From: Planctomycetia bacterium | GTDB taxonomy: Bacteria; Planctomycetota; Planctomycetia; Pirellulales; UBA1268 | Assembly: GCA_009924545.1 (NCBI GenBank) | Contig: RFRL01000015.1 | Span: forward strand, 1 to 33,601 | DNA: 33,601 bases | Reading direction: 5' to 3' | Shown here: one piece after another, positions 1 to 7,619 of the stretch | Layout of the letters: every line of letters begins with the position of its first letter | Position numbering within the stretch: position 1 is the first letter of the stretch | Notes under the pieces: model-generated | What the model saw: only the letters and a program-made list of their open reading frames with translations | Told to the model about the DNA's origin: nothing | The model's database searches: none | Program-made: the position numbers and the translations under genes

Positions 1-33
1 CGCCCCGGGCCACGGCATGCACTTGCCCATCAT
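1..33 (-). CDS. 5' end of a divergent gene, product unknown (partial)
   Basis: Only the first eleven codons are inside the window, reading MMGKCMPWPGA on the minus strand and running off the left edge. Two ATG codons stand in tandem. The first is preceded by a strong Shine-Dalgarno sequence (GGGAGG) about seven bases upstream. A good sigma70-type promoter lies 75 bases further upstream on the same strand. The start is therefore convincing even though the product cannot be named. The gene is divergent from the OPT transporter. Confidence 0.55.
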   Translation of the reverse strand, partial: MMGKCMPWPGA

Positions 34-107
34 CAGGTCACCTCCCGCCCACCGGGGCCGCGGCCCCGGCGCGACATCGCCCTCGGGTGGCCCCGGACAC
101 ACGGCCA

Positions 108-136
108 AGTTTAGAAATCCCCCGCCCTCCTTCCAA
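108..136 (-). promoter_or_regulatory. sigma70-type promoter of the left-edge divergent gene
   Basis: On the minus strand the sequence shows TTGGAA (-35), a spacer of exactly 17 bases, and TAAACT (-10). It points at the partial gene starting at position 33, giving a leader of roughly 70 bases. It is an AT-rich island in very GC-rich DNA. The call rests on sequence resemblance only. Confidence 0.5.
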
Positions 137-232
137 GTGACCGGTCGCCCCGCGCGGCCCGACCGGGCATGACCCGCCGCCGCACGAGGGCCTACACTGC
201 GGCCCGTCACGCCACTCCCGGGGGGCAACGCC

Positions 233-2233
233 ATGGCGATCGAGCAACTCACGCCCGAAGAAGTCCGCGACTGGTCGGTGGAGCAGAAGGACCGCTGGTG
301 GCTGGATAAGGTCTACCGCGGCGACATGCCGCAGCTCACGCTCCGCGCCGCCCTCACCGGGTTCATCCTCGGTGGCGTCCTGTCGGCGACCAATCTCTAC
401 ATCGGCGCCAAGACCGGGTGGACGCTCGGCGTCGGCCTGACGAGCGTGATCCTCGCCTTCGCCGCCTTCCGCCTCATGGCCCAGGCGGGGTTCCGCGACC
501 TCACGATCCTGGAGAACAACGCCGCGCAGAGCGTGGCCACCGCCGCCGGCTACATGACCGGGCCGCTCATCTCCGGCATGGCGGCCTACATGTGGATCGA
601 GAACACGATCATCCCCTGGTGGCAGCTCCTCGCCTTCAACGTCGTCCTCTCGGTCCTCGGGGTGCTCGTCGCCTTCCCGATGAAACGGCGATTCATCAAC
701 GACGAGCAGCTTCCCTTCCCCGAGGGCCGCGCCTGTGGCGTGGTCCTCGACGCCCTGTATGGCGACTCCACGGCCGGCGGCGGCGCCGACGGGATGGCGA
801 AGGCCCGGACGCTCGTGGCGGCGGCCGGGATCGCAGGAGCGTTGGAGTTCCTCAAGGGGGAGAACCTGATGGGGCTCCTCCAGAAGCCGTTCCTCGCCGC
901 CGGGAAAGCGGTCTGGCACGTGCCCCACGCCCTCGACGAGTGGTACCACGCCGCCGCCGCGCAGGGCTGGCTGCCGACGCTCCGGCTGGCCGGGGTGCCG
1001 CTCCCGCAGCTCGGCATCGTGTTCCTCCCCTTCGACATCGCCATGTTCGGTGCCGGCGGGCTGATGGGGCTGAAGGTCGCCGGGAACATGCTCCTGGGCA
1101 TGCTCCTCAACTTCGTCGTCATCGTGCCGGCGATGATCGCGGCCGGCGCGATCCTCCCCAAGGCCGACGGCACCTTCACCCGCACGCACGTCGTCAACAC
1201 CTGGTCGCTGTGGTGGGGGATCACGCTGATGGTGGTGGCGTCGCTGGTGAGCCTGTTCGCCAAGCCGGAGATTTTCCTCCGGGCATTCGCCGCCTTCCGA
1301 CGCCGTGACGACACGGCCTCCGGTGACGCGCGGCACGATCCGCTCGCCGCCATCGAGCTGCCGATCCGCTGGTCGATCGTCGGGGTGCCGCTCGTCGGGG
1401 CACTGGGGGCTTGGATGGCGCAGGCCTGGTTCGGCGTGCCCTTCCTCTACGGCCTCGCCGCCGTGCCCCTGGTGGCGTTCCTCTCCATCATCGCCGCCAG
1501 CAGCACGGGCCTGACGAGCATCACCCCGACCGGGTCGCTCTCCAAGATCCCGCAGTTCACCTTCGGGGCCCTCGATCCCAAGCATCCGCCCACCAACCTC
1601 ATGACCGCGGTCTTGTGCGTCGAGGTGGTGAGCAATGCGAGTAACCTGCTCATGGACATCAAGCCGGGCTACATGCTCGGTGCCAAGCCGCGCCAGCAGG
1701 CGGTGGCCCACTGCATCGGGATCGTCGCCGGGGCCCTGGCGAGCACCCCGCTGTTCAACCTCCTGTTCCTCTCCGACCACCGGCCCGGAATGAGCGTGCA
1801 GGAGGTGATGGCGCCCGAGGGGGGCAAGTTCAGCTTCCCGTCGGCGCTGCAGTGGAAGGGGGTGTCCGAACTGGTGAGTGCCGTCTTCGGCGGCGGCTCG
1901 CAGGAGCTGCTGACGCCGTCGATCATCGCCTCGATCGCCATCGCCGCGGTGGCGGGGATCGTGCTGGAAACGCTGCGGATCCGCCGGGCGGCGACGTTTC
2001 CCCTGAGTCCGATGTCGATCGGCCTGGGGGTGATCCTCCCACCCGATTCGACGGTGGCGATGTTCCTCGGGGCGGCGTTCTTCGCCCTCATGCACCGCCG
2101 TCACGGCGCCGATCCCGGCAGCGCCGGCCACCGCTTGTGGGTCGGCTCCCACGAGCCGATCTGCGCCGGGCTGATCGCCGGTGCGGCGCTCGTCGGGATC
2201 GCCGACATCCTCGTCAAAGTGTTCGCGGGTTGA
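233..2233 (+). CDS. OPT family oligopeptide transporter
   Basis: A 666-residue polytopic membrane protein of the OPT (oligopeptide/YSL) transporter family, which imports small peptides or metal chelates using the proton gradient. The N-terminal half has the family-like stretch NLYIGAKTGW (about residue 55) and the ENNAAQSVATAAGYM segment (about residue 95). Many hydrophobic helices follow, and the C-terminal part contains PDSTVAMFLGAAF. Length is normal for bacterial OPT proteins and the frame is uninterrupted. The ATG has only a weak G-rich upstream stretch (GGGGGG), so its exact position is slightly uncertain. A possible -10 (TACACT, 193-198) lies just upstream. It ends 15 bases before a convergent small membrane-protein gene. 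The substrate cannot be read from sequence. Confidence 0.92.
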   Translation: MAIEQLTPEEVRDWSVEQKDRWWLDKVYRGDMPQLTLRAALTGFILGGVLSATNLYIGAKTGWTLGVGLTSVILAFAAFRLMAQAGFRDLTILENNAAQSVATAAGYMTGPLISGMAAYMWIENTIIPWWQLLAFNVVLSVLGVLVAFPMKRRFINDEQLPFPEGRACGVVLDALYGDSTAGGGADGMAKARTLVAAAGIAGALEFLKGENLMGLLQKPFLAAGKAVWHVPHALDEWYHAAAAQGWLPTLRLAGVPLPQLGIVFLPFDIAMFGAGGLMGLKVAGNMLLGMLLNFVVIVPAMIAAGAILPKADGTFTRTHVVNTWSLWWGITLMVVASLVSLFAKPEIFLRAFAAFRRRDDTASGDARHDPLAAIELPIRWSIVGVPLVGALGAWMAQAWFGVPFLYGLAAVPLVAFLSIIAASSTGLTSITPTGSLSKIPQFTFGALDPKHPPTNLMTAVLCVEVVSNASNLLMDIKPGYMLGAKPRQQAVAHCIGIVAGALASTPLFNLLFLSDHRPGMSVQEVMAPEGGKFSFPSALQWKGVSELVSAVFGGGSQELLTPSIIASIAIAAVAGIVLETLRIRRAATFPLSPMSIGLGVILPPDSTVAMFLGAAFFALMHRRHGADPGSAGHRLWVGSHEPICAGLIAGAALVGIADILVKVFAG

Positions 2234-2248
2234 CGACGGCGGGGCGGG

Positions 2249-2674
2249 TCAACTTTCGGAAAGAGTTCTCGCGGACGACGCGCGAGGGCCCGGCCAGGTC
2301 GCCAGCGCCATCGCCACCACGTACACGCCGTAGAGCACGGCAAAGGCGATCAGATCGCCGCGCTCGAGGAAGGCGCCCGGCGGCATCACCAAACGCAGGA
2401 TCATCGCCGTGTCGATGATCAGCAGGAGGAAGATGCCGAAGAACAGGAGCATGATCCTCGCGGCCCGGACGAGTGGCCCGCTGGGAAGCGTTCGCACGAC
2501 CGCGAACCCCGCGAGAAACCGCCACAGGAAGGCGAAGATCGGCAGCCCGACGCCCAGCACCTCGATCGGCCAGCGATCGCCTGGAAACAGCCACAGCACG
2601 GCCCGCGGCATCCCCCACACCGCCAGCGGCAGGGCCCCGTCCCAGAGCATCAGCCGGCGCCACCAGCGACTCAC
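2249..2674 (-). CDS. small integral membrane protein, unknown function
   Basis: A 141-residue protein with three to four hydrophobic segments, for example ILRLVMPPGAF preceded by RIMLLFFGIFLLLIIDTAM, and a final helix before the tail. I do not recognise the family. The chosen GTG start has AGGAG eight bases upstream. The longer 197-residue ORF in the track begins inside non-coding-looking Arg/Pro-rich sequence. The GTG overlaps the stop of an 18-codon reading frame, so the N-terminus may be longer in relatives. It is convergent with the OPT gene (15-base gap). Confidence 0.65.
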   Translation of the reverse strand: MSRWWRRLMLWDGALPLAVWGMPRAVLWLFPGDRWPIEVLGVGLPIFAFLWRFLAGFAVVRTLPSGPLVRAARIMLLFFGIFLLLIIDTAMILRLVMPPGAFLERGDLIAFAVLYGVYVVAMALATWPGPRASSARTLSES

Positions 2675-2727
2675 ACCCCGATCTCCTCGTTCCAGAGATC
2701 GGGCCGGGTGGTGAGGAAGGGGTCCAT
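2671..2727 (-). other. 18-codon reading frame overlapping the membrane-protein start
   Basis: ATG at 2727 opens MDPFLTTRPDLWNEEIGV followed by TGA. That TGA overlaps the GTG start of the next gene (GTGTGA, with GTG shifted by two bases). No Shine-Dalgarno precedes the ATG, which sits directly after a large inverted repeat. It could be a coupled leader peptide. It could also be the true N-terminus of the membrane protein separated by a GT dinucleotide duplication: removing one GT gives a continuous frame reading ...EEIGVSRWWRR. The sequence alone does not decide. Confidence 0.35.
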
Positions 2728-2752
2728 GGGAACGGGCTCCGGAGCCGTTCCC
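2728..2752. terminator. inverted repeat between two minus-strand genes
   Basis: GGGAACGGGCTCC faces GGAGCCGTTCCC, a near-perfect 12-base stem with one bulged G. It lies between the DUF3500 remnant and the small membrane protein gene. There is no U tract, so termination is only a possibility. It immediately precedes the ATG of the 18-codon frame. Confidence 0.4.
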
Positions 2753-2845
2753 GCAGTCTATTGCCTCGGCGGCGGACAGAGCGAGTGATCGCTCCGCACC
2801 GCGGAATCTCCGTCGGGCGCGCCGGGGTCGCGTCCGGCGCACGCC

Positions 2846-4081
2846 TCATGGCGCCGTCACGGGCGGCGGAGCGCTGTCCTGGGCCGCACCGGGCGAGGGC
2901 GTCGCGCCGTGGGCCCGCGCCCGGCGGACAGTTTCGAAGTGCTCCTGCCAGCGGGAAAACTGCCCGGCGGCGAGCGGCCCGCAGATCCTCCGCCGTGATG
3001 CGCCCGTCACGATCGGCATCCGCCTGCATCAGCCGGGCGCGGATTTGCGGTTGGAGCTCCGCGGACGTGAGCACGCCGTCGCCGTCCGAGTCGAGTTGGG
3101 CGATCGTGGCGGCCACGGTCGGCAACCGCTGCGGGGCCGGCCCGCCGGCGACGCGCGGCGCCGCAGCGAGAGGCGTGGCCTGGGCCCCATAATCGTGTTC
3201 GAAGTCCCGCCACACGGTGTGGACATGCGTCGTGTCTCCGAGGCTGTTGAGGAACTCGAACACCGTCGTCGCCCCCTGCAGTCTGAGGTATACAGGTCCT
3301 TCTGGTGCTGGTGCCACGACGGCCAGGCTCATGCCGTCCAGGCTCGCGCCGCGTATCCGCTCCAAGGCCGCCTCTGCCGCCGCCGGCACCAAGCGGCGGG
3401 TGAAGATCGCCAGCAGTCGCTGCACCACCTCCGCCTGGGCCGCTTCGAGCCGTGACAACGGGAGGCCCGCCGGTGCGAGAGGACGGGCCATGGGTTCGTT
3501 GCGCGTCATCACCGTCATCGGCAGTTCGTCGCCGAGTATGGCCATGGCCTTCTGGTCGGCGGTCAGCGAACGGACCAGCGTCCTGACGGTGTCCTGCTCT
3601 TCGGCCAAGAGGCGCGACCCGTCGGGCGTCCGTGCCGGAAAGGCCCTGGGGAACATCGGCGTGACTCCCTCGACACGACCGTCGTGAACCGTCCCCATGA
3701 GGACGACGTGGTGGCCCTCCACGCGCCAGGCCCAACTCCCCGTGGCGGCGGGCCGGCCGTGGATCGCGACGTGAAACTCGAGCGGTCCAAGCTGCGCACC
3801 GTTGCGCTGGTAGACGATCTGCCGCTCCACCGCCATCGTGTCGCGCACGGTCTGCACCGCGGCCGGCGCCAGGAGCGTGGCGATGAGGTCGAAAGCAACT
3901 TCACGCTGCGCTGCCGACAACTCCCGCATCACCACGCCCGTGCGCGACGGTTCCGGCGTCGCGCACGGGCGGTCCGGGTGGCGTCAAAGGGCACGAGTGC
4001 GGCCGCGCGGCTCGTGTCGTCGAGAACGCCGAGGAACCGCTCGGCGGCCGCGATCATCGCCGCCGCGTCCCCGTAGTCGAT
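2846..4081 (-). pseudogene. DUF3500 family protein with C-terminal EF-hands, frameshifted
   Basis: The central 300 residues match the DUF3500 pattern: a GSWAWRVEGHH segment, a LTADQ repeat of the helical part and a THVHTVWRDFEHDYG motif. They are followed by two EF-hand loops (DSDGDGVLTSAE and DADRDGRITAED) that would bind calcium. The N-terminal part (AERFLGVLDDTSRAAALVPFDAT) lies in another frame and joins the main frame only after an indel near 3955-3975. The C-terminal tail is also shifted: removing one C at about 2963-2965 continues the frame as QFSRWQEHFETVRRARAHG to a TGA at 2846. The signal peptide and start are missing, because the N-terminus runs directly into the phosphatase remnant. 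The 573-residue ORF in the track is therefore partly an artefact frame. Function of DUF3500 is unknown. Confidence 0.7.
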
Positions 4082-4101
4082 GCCACCGGCCCGGGCCGGT
4101 A

Positions 4102-4554
4102 GGCCGGCGAGCCGCTCCCAGTCGCGGACGGCGAGGTGGTCGAGCCGTTCCGGGGTGGCCCCCGGCCGGTAGATGACGCAGTTGCCCTCCTCGACCTCGT
4201 GGAGCACCACGGCGGCGTCGGCCCCCATATCGTGACCTGGTGCGTCACGCACACGCCGTTGCCCTGGCCCGGAGGGGCCTGAGTGAGCCGCCTCCGCAGG
4301 GCGCCGCCGTCACTGCCGACGAGTTCGCGCGTGGTGACGACGTCGTTGAACGCCAGCGAAGCGGTCTCGCGGCAGCGGAACATGGTGCTGCTTTCGACGG
4401 AGGAGACCGGGATCCCGAGGGCGCGGAAGGCGGCGTTGAGCGCGCGGGCGTCGGCTTCGCCACCAGCCGACAGATTGCGCTGGTTCTCGCGGAGCGAGAG
4501 ATCGGGGTCGCGACGGTCCTGCTGCCCCCAGTCGGTGGCACAGTGGCGAAACAC
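4102..4554 (-). pseudogene. histidine phosphatase superfamily remnant
   Basis: The frame carries FRHCATDW, the RHG-type catalytic motif with Cys in place of Gly. It continues with an ENQRNLS segment, a MFRCRETASLAF segment and a THQVTI segment that holds the second catalytic His, so it belongs to the histidine phosphatase (phosphoglycerate-mutase-like) superfamily. The reading frame breaks near 4228. Inserting one base (acgat-c-atggggg) restores MGADAAVVLHEVEEGNCVIYRP, the usual C-terminal part. It has no start codon or N-terminal strand of its own; it is joined in frame to a truncated DoxX-like gene on one side and to DUF3500 on the other. Boundaries are approximate. Confidence 0.65.
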
Positions 4555-4828
4555 TGCCGTCCACACCGCCCATCCGGTCATCCACACCCACACCCCCTGG
4601 AGGGGCGCGACCAATGCGAGGATGCCGAGAGCGATATCCATCGTGCCCACCAGCGGCATCAGGCGCCACGCAGATCCCTCGGCGATCCCGGCCACCGCGA
4701 ACGACGGGACCCAGGCGGCCTTTGGTGAGGATCCCGAACGCCCCGTGGCCGATGAAGCACATCGCGGCTGCGATGCGCAACAGCCACGTCAGACTGAGTT
4801 CGAACCGGGCCTCGGCGCAGGCAGCCAT
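4555..4828 (-). pseudogene. DoxX-like membrane protein, truncated and frameshifted
   Basis: The start is excellent: ATG at 4828 with GGAGGA seven bases upstream. The protein begins MAACAEARFELSLTWLLRI and has the FIGHGAFGILTK segment typical of DoxX-like quinol-oxidase-subunit/YphA-type membrane proteins. One extra A in the AAA at about 4721-4723 breaks the frame. Removing it continues with AAWVPSFAVAGIAEG and RLMPLVGTMDIALGILALVA. After the third helix (GWAVWTA) the expected last helix is absent and the frame passes straight into the phosphatase motif. Translation could begin normally here but would end prematurely. Confidence 0.6.
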
Positions 4829-5065
4829 CGCATGTTCCTCCGAAGTCGCCCCGGGCATCGTGCCGGGATCAGGGCGCCGGGCGGCGTCCTGACCATGAAG
4901 TGGGCGGCACTCCGGCAGAGGTCACACCCGCCATGCGCACGGGCCGGGGCCACGGTGCGGCGCCCTGTCAGCCGTCGGCTACCATCAACATCCTTCCCGG
5001 AGCGTCGGCCGCGGAGCGCTGGCCGCCCATCGTCCCGGTGTCGCATGAGCCGCGAGGAGGTCTCC

Positions 5066-5482
5066 ATGCCCGCGCCCGAGGTGCCCTGGATCGAGTGGTA
5101 CGGCAGCCTTGCCAAGCCCTCCTGGACGCCAACGCCGCGCACGATCGGCACGATCTGGCAGATCCTCTACCCTGTCATCCTGGTGACGTTCGCCTTCGTC
5201 TTCGTCCAGGCGGCCAGGCGGAAACTGCCGTCGATCGTGGCCCTCCCGTTCGCGATCAACCTCGTCGCCAACCTCGTCTTCACGCCGATCCAGTTCGGCT
5301 GGCGCAACCTCCCGCTGGCGGCCGCCGACATCCTCGTGGTGCTGGCGACGATCGTGTGGATGATGTTCGCCGTGTGGCGGCACCATCCGTGGATCGCGCT
5401 GGCCCAGGTGCCGTACCTGGTGTGGGTGTCGATCGCCACGGTCCTGCAACTGGCGATCACCTGGATGAACCGGGGGCGTTAG
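5066..5482 (+). CDS. TspO/MBR family membrane protein
   Basis: A 138-residue protein with five hydrophobic helices, the size of bacterial TspO (tryptophan-rich sensory/peripheral benzodiazepine receptor-like) proteins, which bind tetrapyrroles and related ligands. It has the early LAKPSWTP segment, followed by a helix with IWQILYPVI. A third helix follows FGWRNLPLAAADI, and the last helices are Trp-rich (WMMFAVWRHHPW). The ATG at 5066 has GAGGAGG five bases upstream, so the longer ORF start in the track is rejected. HemQ, another tetrapyrrole-related gene, is far away in this window, so no functional link is claimed. A hairpin begins at the last base of the stop codon. Confidence 0.75.
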   Translation: MPAPEVPWIEWYGSLAKPSWTPTPRTIGTIWQILYPVILVTFAFVFVQAARRKLPSIVALPFAINLVANLVFTPIQFGWRNLPLAAADILVVLATIVWMMFAVWRHHPWIALAQVPYLVWVSIATVLQLAITWMNRGR

Positions 5483-5561
5483 CAGGCTGTGGCCACACAG
5501 CCTGCCGCACCTCAGGGATGAGGTGCCGGGAGCGCAGCTCCCGTGAAAAGCGCTGCTTTTC
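5482..5561. repeat. array of four consecutive hairpins
   Basis: Four perfect stem-loops follow directly after the tspO stop. They are GCAGGCTGTG-GCCA-CACAGCCTGC (10 bp, 5482-5505), GCACCTCA-GGGA-TGAGGTGC (8 bp, 5507-5526), CGGGAGC-GCA-GCTCCCG (7 bp, 5527-5543) and GAAAAGC-GCT-GCTTTTC (7 bp, 5545-5561). The first could act as a terminator, although no U tract follows. A diverged counterpart lies downstream of rpoD. Confidence 0.75.
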
Positions 5562-5565
5562 GAGT

Positions 5566-5605
5566 GGGCAATGGCCACGGAGGGACTTTGGCCACGGAGT
5601 GGTAG
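5566..5605 (+). repeat. dispersed 40-base element, copy 1
   Basis: This stretch matches 26326-26365 at 33 of 40 positions without gaps. The shared core is CAATGGCCACGGA followed by GGACTTTG and CCACG. It contains an internal direct repeat of TGGCCACGGAG. In both places it follows hairpins and precedes a plus-strand gene. Confidence 0.7.
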
Positions 5606-5630
5606 CGGCCACCGCGCCGGGAGGCGCGCC

Positions 5631-5708
5631 GGCGGCTTCGCTGCCCCGGCCGGCCCATCGACCCGCCCGGCCGCACCGGCCGGCTTCTGCGCCCGGCGCG
5701 AAGCCGCC
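5631..5708. repeat. long-range inverted repeat upstream of the cotH-like gene
   Basis: GGCGGCTTCG (5631-5640) and CGAAGCCGCC (5699-5708) are perfect 10-base complements. They enclose a GC-rich loop with two CCGGCCGG palindromes. It would lie in the leader of the downstream gene if transcription starts at the repeat element. No known riboswitch pattern is recognised. Confidence 0.45.
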
Positions 5709-5753
5709 ATACTCTCCCGGAGCCATCGTCCGCGGATCCCCGAGGATCGCCCC

Positions 5754-7616
5754 ATGCGGCACACGAGCCGTGACCCGAGTCGAGCCGCGTGGTGCCGCAG
5801 GCCGGGCGCTATCCGACCGTGCCTGGCCCGCGCCGCGGTCCTCGCGGTGGCACTGCTCCCCCTGCCCGCCGGCGCCGTGGCTCCTCCCGACGCCGCGACA
5901 CTCTTCGGTGGAGATCGCGTTGTGCCGGTGACGATCGCCCTCCCGGCGGACGACTGGGAAACCCTCCGCCGGGAGTCGCGCGACGCCGGCTTCCTGTTCA
6001 GCGCCAGCCCGCCGAAGAAGTTCACCTGGTTCGAGGGGGCGGCCGATGTCGATGGCCACGCCGCGGCCGACGTCGGCGTCCGCAAGAAGGGCTTCCTCGG
6101 CTCGCTCGACTCGGCGCGGCCGTCGCTGATCGTCGATTACGGCAAGGGCAGCTCCCGCAGCCCGTTCACCGGCATCGGCCGCATCACCCTCAACAACAAC
6201 AAGCAGGACGCCGCCTGCATCGGGCAGTTCCTCGCCTACGAGCTGTTCCGCACCGCCGGCGTGCCCACGCCGCGCGTGGGGTTCGCCGCCGTCACGGTCA
6301 ACGGCGCGCCGCTCGGCGTGTATACCCACGTCGAGTCGATCAAGAAACCGTTCCTCCGGCGCGTCTTCGGCGACGACGACGGCGGGCTCTACGAGGGAAC
6401 CGTCACCGACCTCCTGCCGGACGCCATCGCCAAGTTCGAGGTGGAGACCCACGACCACTTCACGGCGCGCCTCGAGACCCTCGCCACACTGCTGGCCGCC
6501 GACGAGCCGCTCGACGAGGAACGCATCAACGCCCTGGTCGACATCGACACGTTCCTCTCCTACTGGGCGGTCGAGGCGCTGGCGGGGATCTGGGACGGCT
6601 ACACCGCGAACCAGAACAACTACTTCATCCACGTCTCGGCCACCGACGAGCGGCTGCGTTTCATCCCCTGGGGCACCGATTCCGCCTTCACGTCGCTCCC
6701 CGGTCCGTTCATGGCCTTCCAACGCCGCGTGCCGCCGGCGATTCATGCCGAAGGGGCGTTGGCCAACCGCCTCGCCTTCGTGCCGGGCATGGCCGAGCGC
6801 TACCGGCAGCGGCTCACCGAACTGCTGGCCACCGTGTGGAGCGAGGAGCGGCTCCTCGCCGAGGTCGATCGGCTCGAGGCGCTGCTCACACCGCATTTCG
6901 TCCCTGCCCAGGCGGGTGCCAAGAAGGCCCTGGTGAACGTCCGCGACTTCATCCGCCGGCGCCGCGGCGAGCTCGAGCCGGTGCTCGCCGACTGGCCGCC
7001 GGCGCTGCCCACGCGCCCCCGGCCGCCGCTGTCGACGAAGCGCGTGGGCACGGTGAGCGGCACGTTCGCCACGCTCCAGCGGCTGGCCGCCGACGAGGAA
7101 GCCGCCCCCGGGGAGGTGACCCTGTCACTCACGCTCCACGACGCCCCGGTCGCCGTCACCCCCAGCGACGTCCGCGCCTACCCCACGCCGCTGCCGGGCC
7201 CGGGAGGGCGTCCCGGCCCGGCGCCGGGCCAAGCGCCGGTGGGCCCACCGCAGCCGGCACCACCGCCGGCGGGCGCGGCCGCCGCGCAGGGCGACCAACC
7301 GATCGGCGTCACGGTGTCGGGCGCCCGCGACGACGGCACGCCGCTGACGATCACCTTCCTCCTCGATCGCCGTCTCGTCCGCGACACCACCACCGATCTC
7401 GAAGCGAGCGGCCTGCTGGCGATCGGCGGGGGCTTCCTCGGTACGGGACCGATGCGCGTCCTCGGTGGCCGCGTGGCCCTCACCGAGCGTGGCGTCGCCC
7501 CCGGCAGCCGGCTGGCGGGGAGTTTTTCCTTCACCGTGGACGAGACCAGCGGCGGGTTCGCCAACCCCGCGCCCCGGGCGCGTCCCCCGGCCGCCGCGCC
7601 CGCCCCGGAGCGCTGA
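5754..7616 (+). CDS. CotH kinase family protein, secreted
   Basis: A 620-residue protein. The ATG at 5754 has AGGA seven bases upstream. It is followed by an Arg-rich start and a hydrophobic signal-like stretch (AAVLAVALLPLPAGAVA). The body matches the CotH family, named for the Bacillus spore-coat protein kinase. It shows VGVRKKGFLGS, ITLNNNKQDAA, THVESIKKPFLRR and a later YTANQNNYFIH...WGTDSAF region that holds the acidic metal-binding residues. The C-terminal 200 residues carry a Pro/Gly-rich stretch (about residues 480-510) inside a beta-rich region. Kinase activity has been shown for some family members only. Its stop is four bases before the next start, so it was probably co-transcribed with the oxidoreductase gene. 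Confidence 0.85.
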   Translation: MRHTSRDPSRAAWCRRPGAIRPCLARAAVLAVALLPLPAGAVAPPDAATLFGGDRVVPVTIALPADDWETLRRESRDAGFLFSASPPKKFTWFEGAADVDGHAAADVGVRKKGFLGSLDSARPSLIVDYGKGSSRSPFTGIGRITLNNNKQDAACIGQFLAYELFRTAGVPTPRVGFAAVTVNGAPLGVYTHVESIKKPFLRRVFGDDDGGLYEGTVTDLLPDAIAKFEVETHDHFTARLETLATLLAADEPLDEERINALVDIDTFLSYWAVEALAGIWDGYTANQNNYFIHVSATDERLRFIPWGTDSAFTSLPGPFMAFQRRVPPAIHAEGALANRLAFVPGMAERYRQRLTELLATVWSEERLLAEVDRLEALLTPHFVPAQAGAKKALVNVRDFIRRRRGELEPVLADWPPALPTRPRPPLSTKRVGTVSGTFATLQRLAADEEAAPGEVTLSLTLHDAPVAVTPSDVRAYPTPLPGPGGRPGPAPGQAPVGPPQPAPPPAGAAAAQGDQPIGVTVSGARDDGTPLTITFLLDRRLVRDTTTDLEASGLLAIGGGFLGTGPMRVLGGRVALTERGVAPGSRLAGSFSFTVDETSGGFANPAPRARPPAAAPAPER

Positions 7617-7619
7617 CCG

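Noticed and set aside
38-2152. 704-codon minus-strand ORF opposite the OPT transporter
   Set aside because: It is Arg/Gly/Glu/His-rich with no family features and exactly mirrors the codon structure of the real gene; a GC-rich shadow.
2214-2845. C-terminal 210 codons of the 573-codon ORF
   Set aside because: Arg/Pro-rich tail read past the DUF3500 frameshift; the true tail ends at 2846 in a neighbouring frame.
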